DNA of 64,000 bases from an uncultured Porphyromonadaceae bacterium (GTDB taxonomy: Bacteria > Bacteroidota > Bacteroidia > Bacteroidales > UBA11471): NCBI GenBank assembly GCA_900547555.1, contig URHG01000002.1:73236-137235 (forward strand). Direction: 5' to 3'. Below, piece after piece: positions 25,553 through 32,757 of this stretch. The translations under genes were made by a program, and so were the position numbers. The notes below the pieces were generated by a model. That model was not told where the DNA came from. It searched no databases and worked only from the letters and a program-made list of their open reading frames with translations. Within the stretch, counting starts at the first letter, position 1. The number at the start of each line of letters is the position of its first letter.

Positions 25553-26842
25553 TTACAGAGAAAATGCTTTTTTCAGTGTGTCGACGTAATCGAGTTTTTC
25601 CCAAGTAAAAAGTTCTACGTCGACTTCTACGGGTTTCTCGTAGCGCGATGTAAATGTTTTGTGTACCGTGTGGGGCTGACGCCCCATGTGTCCGTATGCT
25701 GCGGTTTCTTCATAAATGGGATTTCTCAGTTTGAGGCGCTCTTCGATGGCTTTGGGGCGTAAATCGAAAATTTCACCGATTTTCCCGGCGATCTCGGCAT
25801 CGCTCATTGTGACGTGTGAAGTATGGTTGGTATCGACGAAAAGACTCACGGGTTGTGCCACGCCGATGGCATAAGAGACTTGAATGAGGACTTCGTCGGC
25901 GATGCCGGCCGCTACCATGTTCTTGGCCATGTGCCGGGCGGCGTATGCAGCCGAACGGTCGACTTTCGAGGGATCTTTTCCCGAGAAGGCTCCACCGCCG
26001 TGTGCCCCTTTTCCGCCGTAAGAGTCGACGATGATTTTACGACCCGTGAGACCGGTGTCGCCGTGAGGGCCTCCGATGACGAATTTTCCCGTCGGATTGA
26101 CATGGAGAAGGAGTCGGTCGTCGAAAAGTGCTTGTACCCGTTCGGGAAGCTGGGCGATGACGCGGGGCAGCAGAATGCGGTGCACATCGTCGGCGATGCG
26201 GTCGAGCATCTCTTTATCGGCTTTCGCTTGTGCTTCCGGCGTATTGTCGGCCGGAGCGATGAACTCGTCGTGTTGGGTCGATATGACAATGGTATGTATG
26301 CGCACGGGACGGTGTTGCTCATCGTATTCGACCGTTACTTGCGATTTGGCATCGGGACGCAGATAAGGCATTTCGCTCTTTTCTCGGCGTATCGTTGCCA
26401 GTTCGCGCAACAGCAGGTGCGAGAGGTCGAGGGCGAGCGGCATGTAGTTGTCGGTTTCGTTACAGGCGTAACCGAACATCATTCCCTGGTCTCCGGCTCC
26501 CTGATTCATGGACTCGGAACGTTCCACCCCCCGGTTGATGTCGGCCGACTGCTCGTGTATAGCCGAGAAGACTCCGCAGGAGTCGCCGTCGAACTTGTAT
26601 TCGCTGCGTGTGTACCCGATGCGGTTAATGACGCGGCGGGCGACTTCGTGCAAGTCGATGTAAGCACGCGATTTCACTTCGCCGGCGAGGACGACCTGAC
26701 CGGTGGTTACCAGCGTTTCGCAAGCGACTTTCGATTGGGGATCGTAAGCGAGAAATTCGTCGAGCAGGGCGTCAGAAATTTGGTCGGCCACCTTGTCGGG
26801 GTGTCCTTCCGATACCGATTCGGAGGTAAACAGATAGTTCAT
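25553..26842 (-). CDS. metK: S-adenosylmethionine synthetase
   Basis: 429 residues. It forms SAM from methionine and ATP. Motifs are clear: GHPDKVADQISDALLD at the N-terminus, the signature GAGDQGMMFGYA, GGPHGDTGLTGRKIIVDSYGG, and the phosphate-binding GGGAFSGKDPSKVDRS. A somewhat long insert (PADNTPEAQAKADKEMLDRI) is common in Bacteroidetes MetK. It is the first gene of the metK-metY unit and is preceded by a leader of about 155 bases with several hairpins (26843-27000), which suggests control at the RNA level. Confidence 0.97.
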   Translation of the reverse strand: MNYLFTSESVSEGHPDKVADQISDALLDEFLAYDPQSKVACETLVTTGQVVLAGEVKSRAYIDLHEVARRVINRIGYTRSEYKFDGDSCGVFSAIHEQSADINRGVERSESMNQGAGDQGMMFGYACNETDNYMPLALDLSHLLLRELATIRREKSEMPYLRPDAKSQVTVEYDEQHRPVRIHTIVISTQHDEFIAPADNTPEAQAKADKEMLDRIADDVHRILLPRVIAQLPERVQALFDDRLLLHVNPTGKFVIGGPHGDTGLTGRKIIVDSYGGKGAHGGGAFSGKDPSKVDRSAAYAARHMAKNMVAAGIADEVLIQVSYAIGVAQPVSLFVDTNHTSHVTMSDAEIAGKIGEIFDLRPKAIEERLKLRNPIYEETAAYGHMGRQPHTVHKTFTSRYEKPVEVDVELFTWEKLDYVDTLKKAFSL

Positions 26843-27000
26843 TTCTTATCGTATTTTGTGGTTAAAAAATAGCTTCGATAAGAGATGGAGAGTGATAAAA
26901 ATGCGGTGCGGTTTTCCGGCCGATTTGCCGGAGGTAAGAGATTACCGTTTTAGCAGTTTTTTAGTGTGGTTGCAAGCAGCCAAATCCATCCACATATCGT
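26843..27000 (-). promoter_or_regulatory. Structured 5' leader of metK, possible cis-regulatory RNA
   Basis: The predicted transcript start is near 27000, leaving a leader of about 155 bases, long for this window where most leaders are 10-70. In RNA orientation it contains: TGTGG pairing with CCACA across about 24 bases; a perfect hairpin GGTAA-TCTC-TTACC (26934-26947); CCGG/CCGG around 26913-26932; and an inverted repeat CTCTTATCG (26876-26884) with CGATAAGAA (26843-26851), the second arm abutting the metK ATG. I do not recognise SAM-I, SAM-II or another named SAM riboswitch, and the order of conserved blocks does not match them. Confidence 0.4.
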
Positions 27001-27006
27001 TGCCGC

Positions 27007-27037
27007 AAAGTAACATCTTTTTTGCGAGTTGTGCAAG
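27007..27037 (-). promoter_or_regulatory. Predicted promoter of metK-metY
   Basis: On the minus strand TTG (27035-27037) is followed after 20 bases by TTACTTTG (27007-27014), one mismatch from TAnnTTTG. The position implies a leader of about 155 bases. Confidence 0.6.
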
Positions 27038-27210
27038 AAGATAATCGAAAGAAAATAATTCTGCCCGAAATAGAAATCGATATAGGGTATGAACAGCACA
27101 GCATGGGTTTTAACTCCGGGACAGATGATGATTCGGGAAAAATGCTATCTTTGCAAAAGAAGTCTGACAGAGATTGGGACTCCTCTTTACAAAGTAGACG
27201 ATTTTTTCCC

Positions 27211-28224
27211 ATGTATCGTAATGTATTATATTCACAAGCCCAAAAGAACAGCCAATATTCCATACGTTGGGGGTATAGTATTTGGGACGTGGGCGGAAAA
27301 GGATCGGAAGAAAAGGTGAAGGAAGGAGAGTTTCCGCATGATAACGCAGATTTTGTATTTCCGGAAAGGAATATAGAGTATTTTCCCATGACGAATATTC
27401 CTTTGCGTGATGCTACCTTGCGACAAACGGATATGCCGGCAATGGATTTGGGTTATTCCGGAATAGAAGATATGCCCGATTCTCTTTCCAATATAGCAAG
27501 GCAACCCAATCATTTGAAAGAAAGTTATAAATTGATAAAACAATTTGCTTCTACGGGAAGGACACCTGTACCGGAGGGGGTATCCGTAGTGGAGAGAAGT
27601 ATATATAATTCACGATTGCGTCCGGGGATAAAAGAGGCATTTTTTTTTATACAACAACCTAAAACGGCTTTGAATATAGGTGTATATAGAGAAAATTCCA
27701 ACAATCTTTCCACTAAGGCTGGTAATTTTGCCATAAATGGAGGTTTTGAGAAAAAGAAATATAGTATATCTAATGAAGTTCTTGATGAAGGGAGTGAACT
27801 TGGGGCATTTCGACATGCTTTGTGGCAGGCGGAAATCACTTCCAAGTATGGTCCGTTAACAGCATGGAAGGCCGGTGCCGCTCATGAGCGGAATCCGATG
27901 TCCGATTTGCAGAAAATGGAATTTGATAATTTGGCCGAAGCAGACCAAACAGCCGATTTGCTGAATAATATTATAGGGAGAGAAATAGGAATACAACACG
28001 GGGATAGTAGTATGAGAGGCCTTGCCAACCAAGTATTGGAAACTTTCTATCGGGACGGCTTATACACGACTGCCGAATATGAAGAAGGCAAATGGCGAAT
28101 CGAAAGGAAACCTTTGTCTCAGGATAAATATGAAAAAGCCAAGAGCGTGTTTGAAACGATAGGTGAGAACGGAATGATAACAAAAAAGAATAATGATGCG
28201 TATTACTATTCTTACTCTGATTAA
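27211..28224 (+). CDS. Protein with C-terminal DUF6973-like domain, possible effector
   Basis: 337 residues from ATG 27211; the frame is open back to a TTG at 27022 with further ATGs at 27103 and 27142, but a TATCTTTG promoter box at 27146-27153 and the overlap with the metK promoter favour 27211. Residues about 1-190 are not recognised. Residues about 195-265 carry the motif set FRHALWQ, AGAAHE and NNIIGREIG, which I associate with the DUF6973 family, often found at the C-terminus of Bacteroidetes secreted or polymorphic proteins. There is no signal peptide. Codon use is visibly more AT-rich than in metK. The last 32 bases overlap a small membrane-protein gene, the usual layout of an effector and its immunity protein; that role is inference. 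Confidence 0.6.
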   Translation: MYRNVLYSQAQKNSQYSIRWGYSIWDVGGKGSEEKVKEGEFPHDNADFVFPERNIEYFPMTNIPLRDATLRQTDMPAMDLGYSGIEDMPDSLSNIARQPNHLKESYKLIKQFASTGRTPVPEGVSVVERSIYNSRLRPGIKEAFFFIQQPKTALNIGVYRENSNNLSTKAGNFAINGGFEKKKYSISNEVLDEGSELGAFRHALWQAEITSKYGPLTAWKAGAAHERNPMSDLQKMEFDNLAEADQTADLLNNIIGREIGIQHGDSSMRGLANQVLETFYRDGLYTTAEYEEGKWRIERKPLSQDKYEKAKSVFETIGENGMITKKNNDAYYYSYSD

Positions 28225-28741
28225 ACGTATTTTGCGAGGTATAAAGAATCTCATGTTGATATTTTTATGCTGTGTGGTAGTAACTATATTGCTTTGTCTC
28301 GTGCGGTGCAATAGGGACGAGTATAACCATTTCGACCGAATGATGTTGGCTGGTTGGAATACCAGCGATACCATTGTCGACCTGTCCCGTCTCACCCCGT
28401 TTCAGTGGGACACGATGTATTATTATGAAAACGGTTGTTCGAAAGCGGTGATGGACTCGCTCGGTGTTATTGCCGAAGCCAGTATGCAAGATGTGATGGA
28501 CTCGTTCGGTATTATGCAAGATGTGATCATCTTTAAGGACAAAAAAGGCCGGACCGTTTATTGGGACAAGTGGATATATTCTTGGGAGAATTCTCACTAT
28601 GGAAATGGAGGGTTTATAATCATACCCGATTTCAATTATTTGCGGGTCAGCAGCGACGATGCCCTTTTTAAGGTTCGTAAAAAAACGGATTGTACTATTC
28701 TGTTGGAGCATCTTCCACGCGAAAAAGTGCGACAGAATTAG
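28193..28741 (+). CDS. Small single-span membrane protein, candidate immunity partner
   Basis: 182 residues from ATG 28193 (overlapping the previous gene by 32 bases); an ATG at 28253, just after that gene's stop, is an alternative. One strongly hydrophobic segment (about residues 20-39, FLCCVVVTILLCLV) follows basic residues, so the protein is probably anchored with the C-terminal domain outside the cytoplasm. The rest contains VDLSRLTPFQWDTMYYY and a middle repeat, VMDSLGVIAEASMQD then VMDSFGIMQD. I recognise no named family. The tight overlap with the DUF6973-like gene and the shared AT-rich composition suggest a functional pair. The unit ends in a strong hairpin. Confidence 0.6.
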   Translation: MMRITILTLIKRILRGIKNLMLIFLCCVVVTILLCLVRCNRDEYNHFDRMMLAGWNTSDTIVDLSRLTPFQWDTMYYYENGCSKAVMDSLGVIAEASMQDVMDSFGIMQDVIIFKDKKGRTVYWDKWIYSWENSHYGNGGFIIIPDFNYLRVSSDDALFKVRKKTDCTILLEHLPREKVRQN

Positions 28742-28772
28742 AATTGTTTTTTCGATGGCTGACCTACCGATG

Positions 28773-28812
28773 ATAATAACGGCTGTCTCCCTGAGGAGAC
28801 AGCCGTTATTAT
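28773..28812. terminator. Bidirectional terminator between the DUF6973 pair and sulP
   Basis: AATAACGGCTGTCTCC (28775-28790) pairs with its exact complement at 28795-28810, 16-18 bp with a CTGA tetraloop. Stops of the two convergent units are at 28741 and 28829. Confidence 0.8.
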
Positions 28813-28828
28813 TTATATTGAGGAGGGA

Positions 28829-30496
28829 TTATTGTTTTAACTTCTCGTTGAGTTCGACGAGGGCATTGGCTTTTTCCACAGCTTTGGATATGTGGTCGTA
28901 AATGTTTTCGTTGCCGACGACTTGGTTCAGACCCGATTTCCGAAGGGTTTCCTGCACCGAAGGATTGACTCCGGAGAGTATGACCCGAATGCCCTCGCGA
29001 TGCGATGATTCCACGAGTATTTGCAAGTTGTGCAATCCGGTGGAGTCGATAAACGGCACTTTGCGCATGCGAATGATGCGCACGACCGGTTTGTCGCCCA
29101 TTTCGCGCATCACTTCATCAAATTTTGTCGCGACACCGAAGAAGAACGGGCCGTTGATTTCATATACTTCCACGCCTTTGGCTATGTTCAATGTCTCGTG
29201 TTGGGTCATTTCCGTGCCTTGTGCGACATCGAGTTCGTCTCTCAGTACCGATACTTGTACGTTTTCGGAGACGCGGCGCAGGAAGAGCAGAACCGCCAGC
29301 AGCATTCCTATTTCTATGGCGATGGTGAGGTTGAAGACGACCGTGAGGATAAATGTCGTGGCGAGAATGGCAATGTCCGACTTGGGATTCCGCAGCAGAG
29401 AGCGTACAGTGCGCCAGCCGCTCATGTTGTAGGCGACGATGACGAGAACCCCGGCCAGACAAGCCATAGGAACCAGTTCGATAAGCGGCATGAGCAGCAG
29501 AAAGATAGCGAGCAGTACCAATGCGTGGATAATGCCGGCGACCGGGGTGCGTCCGCCGTTGTTGATATTGGTCATGGTGCGGGCGATAGCCCCCGTTACG
29601 GGAATTCCGCCGAAGAAAGGAACGACGATATTGGCCACACCCTGGCCTATCAGTTCGGTATTGGAGTTATGATGCTCGCTTATTGCACCGTCGGCGACGG
29701 TCGCCGAGAGCAACGACTCGATTGCGCACAGTATGGCGATGGTAAATGCCGGAGAGAGAAGTTGGTTGATGGTCTCCATATTGATATGGAGAGGTTGCGG
29801 GTCGGGTATTTCATTGCTGATGTTGAACCGGTCGCCGATGGTTTCTATGCCGGTTATGCCACCGACTTCTTTCAGGAGGTAAGCTACGGCGGTCATGATG
29901 ATGATAGCGACCAACGATCCCGGGATTTTACGGGATATTCTGGGCATGATGGCAATGATGAGAATACTTCCCACACCGATAAGGAGCGACATGGGGTTGA
30001 TGGTGTCGAGGTGTCTGAAATAGACCGCCCATTGAGAGAGACAGTCTGCGGGGAGTTTGTCGACCGTAAGTCCGAGCAAGTCTTTGATTTGTGTCGTGAA
30101 AATGGTCAATGCGATACCGCTGGTGAAACCCACGACGATAGGATAAGGAATGAATTTGATGATTCCGCCCACCAGTAAGGCGCCCGCCATAGCTGTGGCG
30201 ATAGCCAATCCTTCGAGCCCATAGCCTTGTATGATACCGAATACGATGACGATAAATGCCCCTGTCGGTCCGCCGATTTGCACCGAACTTCCACCCAGTG
30301 CCGATACGATGAACCCGCCGACAATGGCTGTGATAAGTCCTTTTTCCGGAGTTACTCCCGATGCTATACCGAATGCGATGGCGAGAGGTAATGCCACAAT
30401 TCCCACAATGATTCCGGCCATAAGGTCGGCGATGAATTTTTCGCGCGAATAGTGGCGCAAGCCTTCGAATAACTTAGGCTGAAAATCAATCTTCAT
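28829..30496 (-). CDS. SulP-family anion transporter with STAS domain
   Basis: 555 residues from ATG 30496 (MKIDFQPKLFEGL); the open frame upstream to 30802 has no membrane or family character and overlaps the next gene in another frame. About 12 membrane helices (residues 25-430) carry SulP features: ADLMAGIIVGIVALPLAIAF, GGSSVQIGGPTGAF in the first anion-binding half, and the conserved GGIPVTGAIARTMTNI. Residues about 440-550 are a STAS domain (FFFGVATKFDEV, PFIDSTGLHNL). Substrate may be sulfate, bicarbonate or a dicarboxylate; SulP sequence alone does not decide it. Confidence 0.92.
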   Translation of the reverse strand: MKIDFQPKLFEGLRHYSREKFIADLMAGIIVGIVALPLAIAFGIASGVTPEKGLITAIVGGFIVSALGGSSVQIGGPTGAFIVIVFGIIQGYGLEGLAIATAMAGALLVGGIIKFIPYPIVVGFTSGIALTIFTTQIKDLLGLTVDKLPADCLSQWAVYFRHLDTINPMSLLIGVGSILIIAIMPRISRKIPGSLVAIIIMTAVAYLLKEVGGITGIETIGDRFNISNEIPDPQPLHINMETINQLLSPAFTIAILCAIESLLSATVADGAISEHHNSNTELIGQGVANIVVPFFGGIPVTGAIARTMTNINNGGRTPVAGIIHALVLLAIFLLLMPLIELVPMACLAGVLVIVAYNMSGWRTVRSLLRNPKSDIAILATTFILTVVFNLTIAIEIGMLLAVLLFLRRVSENVQVSVLRDELDVAQGTEMTQHETLNIAKGVEVYEINGPFFFGVATKFDEVMREMGDKPVVRIIRMRKVPFIDSTGLHNLQILVESSHREGIRVILSGVNPSVQETLRKSGLNQVVGNENIYDHISKAVEKANALVELNEKLKQ

Positions 30497-30522
30497 GATT
30501 ACCTTAAAATTTTTTGAAGCCG

Positions 30523-30530
30523 CAAATGTA
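30523..30530 (-). promoter_or_regulatory. Candidate -7 box of sulP
   Basis: The minus strand reads TACATTTG, matching TAnnTTTG, 27 bases before the ATG at 30496, which supports that start. No -33 box at the normal distance. Confidence 0.4.
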
Positions 30531-30627
30531 ACGCTTTTTTTAACAAAATGCGCTATATATGTAAAATTTTGTGGATAGAGATTTGTTGTAAGAAAAAGAT
30601 TTTCACAAGGTATGTCGTCTCCTGTTG

Positions 30628-32562
30628 TTAGCGGATATTTCGATTTCCTGTGATGGTAGGCTGGTTGGAATATATCGGCCCTTGTTCTTCTTCGGGAATT
30701 TCCTCGCTTTTCGTTTCCTTCGGCTTGTTCTTTATGATTTCGTAAGGTTTCTGTTCGGCGAGCGGTGTAGCGTAGACGTCCCACGACTGGTCTACGTCCC
30801 AATTGGCCCGCAAAGAGAGGTTGCCGGGATAATAAAATACTTCTTCGGGTTGCCGTTTTTCCTTATAATTTCCAGTATCCCATACTCCGTTGTCGTTCTT
30901 GTCGATGCATAGTCTCATGTAATAAGTTCCCGGATTGACATAGCGGAAGAGTGCGGCTCCTTTTTTTACAGGTGTTTTATAGATCGGTTGGTCGGAGTTG
31001 TTGAGAAGCTCTACAAAAGCGTGGTCGGTTATGCCTATCGTCCGCACGAGAAGATTGGCGTATTCCTCGACTGCTCTTACCTTGAAGGTATGTTCCATTG
31101 TGTTGGTCGGGTTGCCGTAGATTCCCTCTACGGCCAGAGAGTCGAGCGTAAAACGGTACTCTCCGCCCGATACCCACTTGTTTTTCAGTCGGTAAGCCCG
31201 GGGTTTGTCGATTTCGGGCAGGAATGTGTAATCGTCGACTTTGACCCATAGGGTGTCGATTTTCCGTTCGAGCCGTACCGCTGCGGTATCGATGTGTCTT
31301 ACCGGCTGGGCAAAAGTGTAGGCCGGGGAGGCGTATATGTCGACATTCGATCCGCTCCGGTTGTCTATCGCCATAAATTCGATGGGAGGCGGCAGTGTAT
31401 CGTTATCTTTTTTCTTTCGTTTCCGGGTTTGTGTGTTTCGTTCGCGGAATACCCAGAACATCGTATCGTTGTAGAGTGAAAGCTGTTGGGTGGAATCGGT
31501 ACGGAGATATTCGGCGGCGATGTGCAGGGAGTCGATGTTGTATATGAACGAGTCGCGCAACCAGTAGGTAATGGTGTCGTTGGTTTTGCTTTTTTCGATA
31601 AGCGCCCAGTCTTTATCCGAAAAATTCAGAGGAGTGATGCGAGGTAGAGAGTCTTGGGCTGTGGAGAAATAAATCGTAATTCTGTGTCGGTCGGAGCGGT
31701 CGTATTTTTCGAAGTAACTGGCTTTGTAATTCTCGTTGAATGCCCGCAGAGTAATATCGTCGGGCATATAGTGCGGTTGCAATGAGGTAATGATGGTGTC
31801 GACCGTAAGGCTGTCGATCCATAACGTATCGCTGTGCCATTCCATACTCACGGTGGGAGTGAATGCCGTGTCAAGGTATGCGAGATCTTCGGTGGCATTG
31901 TCGAAAAAATAATTCCGGTTACCGTCTTTCAAGGCGAAGACACGGTATGTTCCTGCGGCGATATTGCGTATGGTGAAGTGGCCGTATTCGTCGGAACGCC
32001 CCATGCGTAGAAAGGGCTGGGTGGTGAATGCCGTGTCGTCGAGATTGGAATAGATTCCCACCAGCATGTTGCTTACCGGTTCGAGATTGGACGCATTGAG
32101 CAGTGTACCCGACATTTCGAGGGTGTCGATATGGTCGCCCGTCGAAAAATAAAAGCTGAAATCCTGCATTTTATTTTTCTCGTTGTTGTCGGCGATAGCG
32201 TCGCCGAAGTCGATCGTATAGGTCGTGTTGGGAATCAACGAATCGTTCAGCGTAATCGTTACGGTACGACCCAGCGTCGACACTTGCGGCATCTGGGTTT
32301 GTGGGGGAGAGATGATGATTTTTTCGCTCGGATTTTCGACTTGAACGATTTCGTCAAATTCGAGAACGATTTTATTTTTGTTGTAGTTGAGCGTTCCGGC
32401 CAGTGGCGTACTTTTTTTCAGTACCGGAGGCGTTTCGTCTTTGGGTCCCCCTCCGGGTCGACCCATGTTGGCACAAGAGAAACACCACCCTCCAATGAAG
32501 ACGATAAGGGCGATGGCAAGGCCTTTGGCCGGCCGGTTGTGAATATGACGGTTCGAACTCAT
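30628..32562 (-). CDS. Lipoprotein with N-terminal Big_5-type Ig-like domain
   Basis: 644 residues. A signal peptide ends in the lipobox CFSC (Cys about 30) followed by ANMGRPGGGPKDETPPV, the hallmark start of a widespread Bacteroidetes lipoprotein family. Residues about 40-140 form an SbsA-type Ig-like domain (VLEFDEIVQVENPSEKI...). Next come a carboxypeptidase-regulatory-like beta sandwich (SGTLLNASNLEPV, GTYRVFALKDGN) and several uncharacterised beta-rich parts, ending KPYEIIKNKPKE and a Glu-rich tail. It is probably periplasmic or surface exposed and lipid-anchored; the role is unknown. It is divergent from secDF, sharing a 195-base regulatory gap. Confidence 0.82.
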   Translation of the reverse strand: MSSNRHIHNRPAKGLAIALIVFIGGWCFSCANMGRPGGGPKDETPPVLKKSTPLAGTLNYNKNKIVLEFDEIVQVENPSEKIIISPPQTQMPQVSTLGRTVTITLNDSLIPNTTYTIDFGDAIADNNEKNKMQDFSFYFSTGDHIDTLEMSGTLLNASNLEPVSNMLVGIYSNLDDTAFTTQPFLRMGRSDEYGHFTIRNIAAGTYRVFALKDGNRNYFFDNATEDLAYLDTAFTPTVSMEWHSDTLWIDSLTVDTIITSLQPHYMPDDITLRAFNENYKASYFEKYDRSDRHRITIYFSTAQDSLPRITPLNFSDKDWALIEKSKTNDTITYWLRDSFIYNIDSLHIAAEYLRTDSTQQLSLYNDTMFWVFRERNTQTRKRKKKDNDTLPPPIEFMAIDNRSGSNVDIYASPAYTFAQPVRHIDTAAVRLERKIDTLWVKVDDYTFLPEIDKPRAYRLKNKWVSGGEYRFTLDSLAVEGIYGNPTNTMEHTFKVRAVEEYANLLVRTIGITDHAFVELLNNSDQPIYKTPVKKGAALFRYVNPGTYYMRLCIDKNDNGVWDTGNYKEKRQPEEVFYYPGNLSLRANWDVDQSWDVYATPLAEQKPYEIIKNKPKETKSEEIPEEEQGPIYSNQPTITGNRNIR

Positions 32563-32579
32563 TTCCGGATAATCTCAGA

Positions 32580-32587
32580 CAAAGATA
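32580..32587 (-). promoter_or_regulatory. -7 box of the Ig-like lipoprotein gene
   Basis: The minus strand reads TATCTTTGTC, an exact TAnnTTTG match, 18 bases before the ATG at 32562. No clear -33 box. Confidence 0.45.
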
Positions 32588-32666
32588 CGACAAAGATGCG
32601 GAAAAAGCGCTTTTGCCCTTGAAATATAACTTCTTTTTGACTTCGCAGATGACAAAAATTAGTATT

Positions 32667-32700
32667 TTTGCAGCCGTAACCGAAAAAAGCCATATATTTG
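32667..32700 (+). promoter_or_regulatory. Candidate promoter of secDF
   Basis: TTTG at 32667-32670 and TATATTTG at 32693-32700, 22-base spacer. A second exact box, TATTTTTG at 32663-32670, overlaps the first element, so two start sites are possible. The leader would be about 50-85 bases. Confidence 0.45.
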
Positions 32701-32757
32701 CACCTTAAATCAAATTGCACAAATTAATTATCAAAAACATAAAAAGTAATAATCACA

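Noticed and set aside
26843..27000. SAM-I riboswitch, suggested by CTCTTATCGA in the metK leader
   Set aside because: In SAM-I this block is the 5' start of the aptamer, followed by GAGGGA and GGCAACC-type blocks; here it stands last, just before the start codon, and the other blocks are missing. The leader is reported as unclassified instead.
27022..27210. TTG/ATG starts upstream of the DUF6973-like gene
   Set aside because: They overlap the metK promoter and lie before a TATCTTTG box at 27146-27153, so they may be outside the message. Kept only as an alternative.
29021..30178. 385-codon open frame on the plus strand over sulP
   Set aside because: Shadow of the real gene: composition (Asp, Gly, Arg, His) follows from the antisense frame and shows no domain. 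Similar long shadows at 15676-16857 and 25823-26872 were rejected for the same reason.
30497..30802. N-terminal extension of the SulP gene
   Set aside because: The extension overlaps the Ig-like lipoprotein gene, lies beyond the TACATTTG promoter box, and has no family match; SulP proteins start near MKIDFQPKLFEGL.
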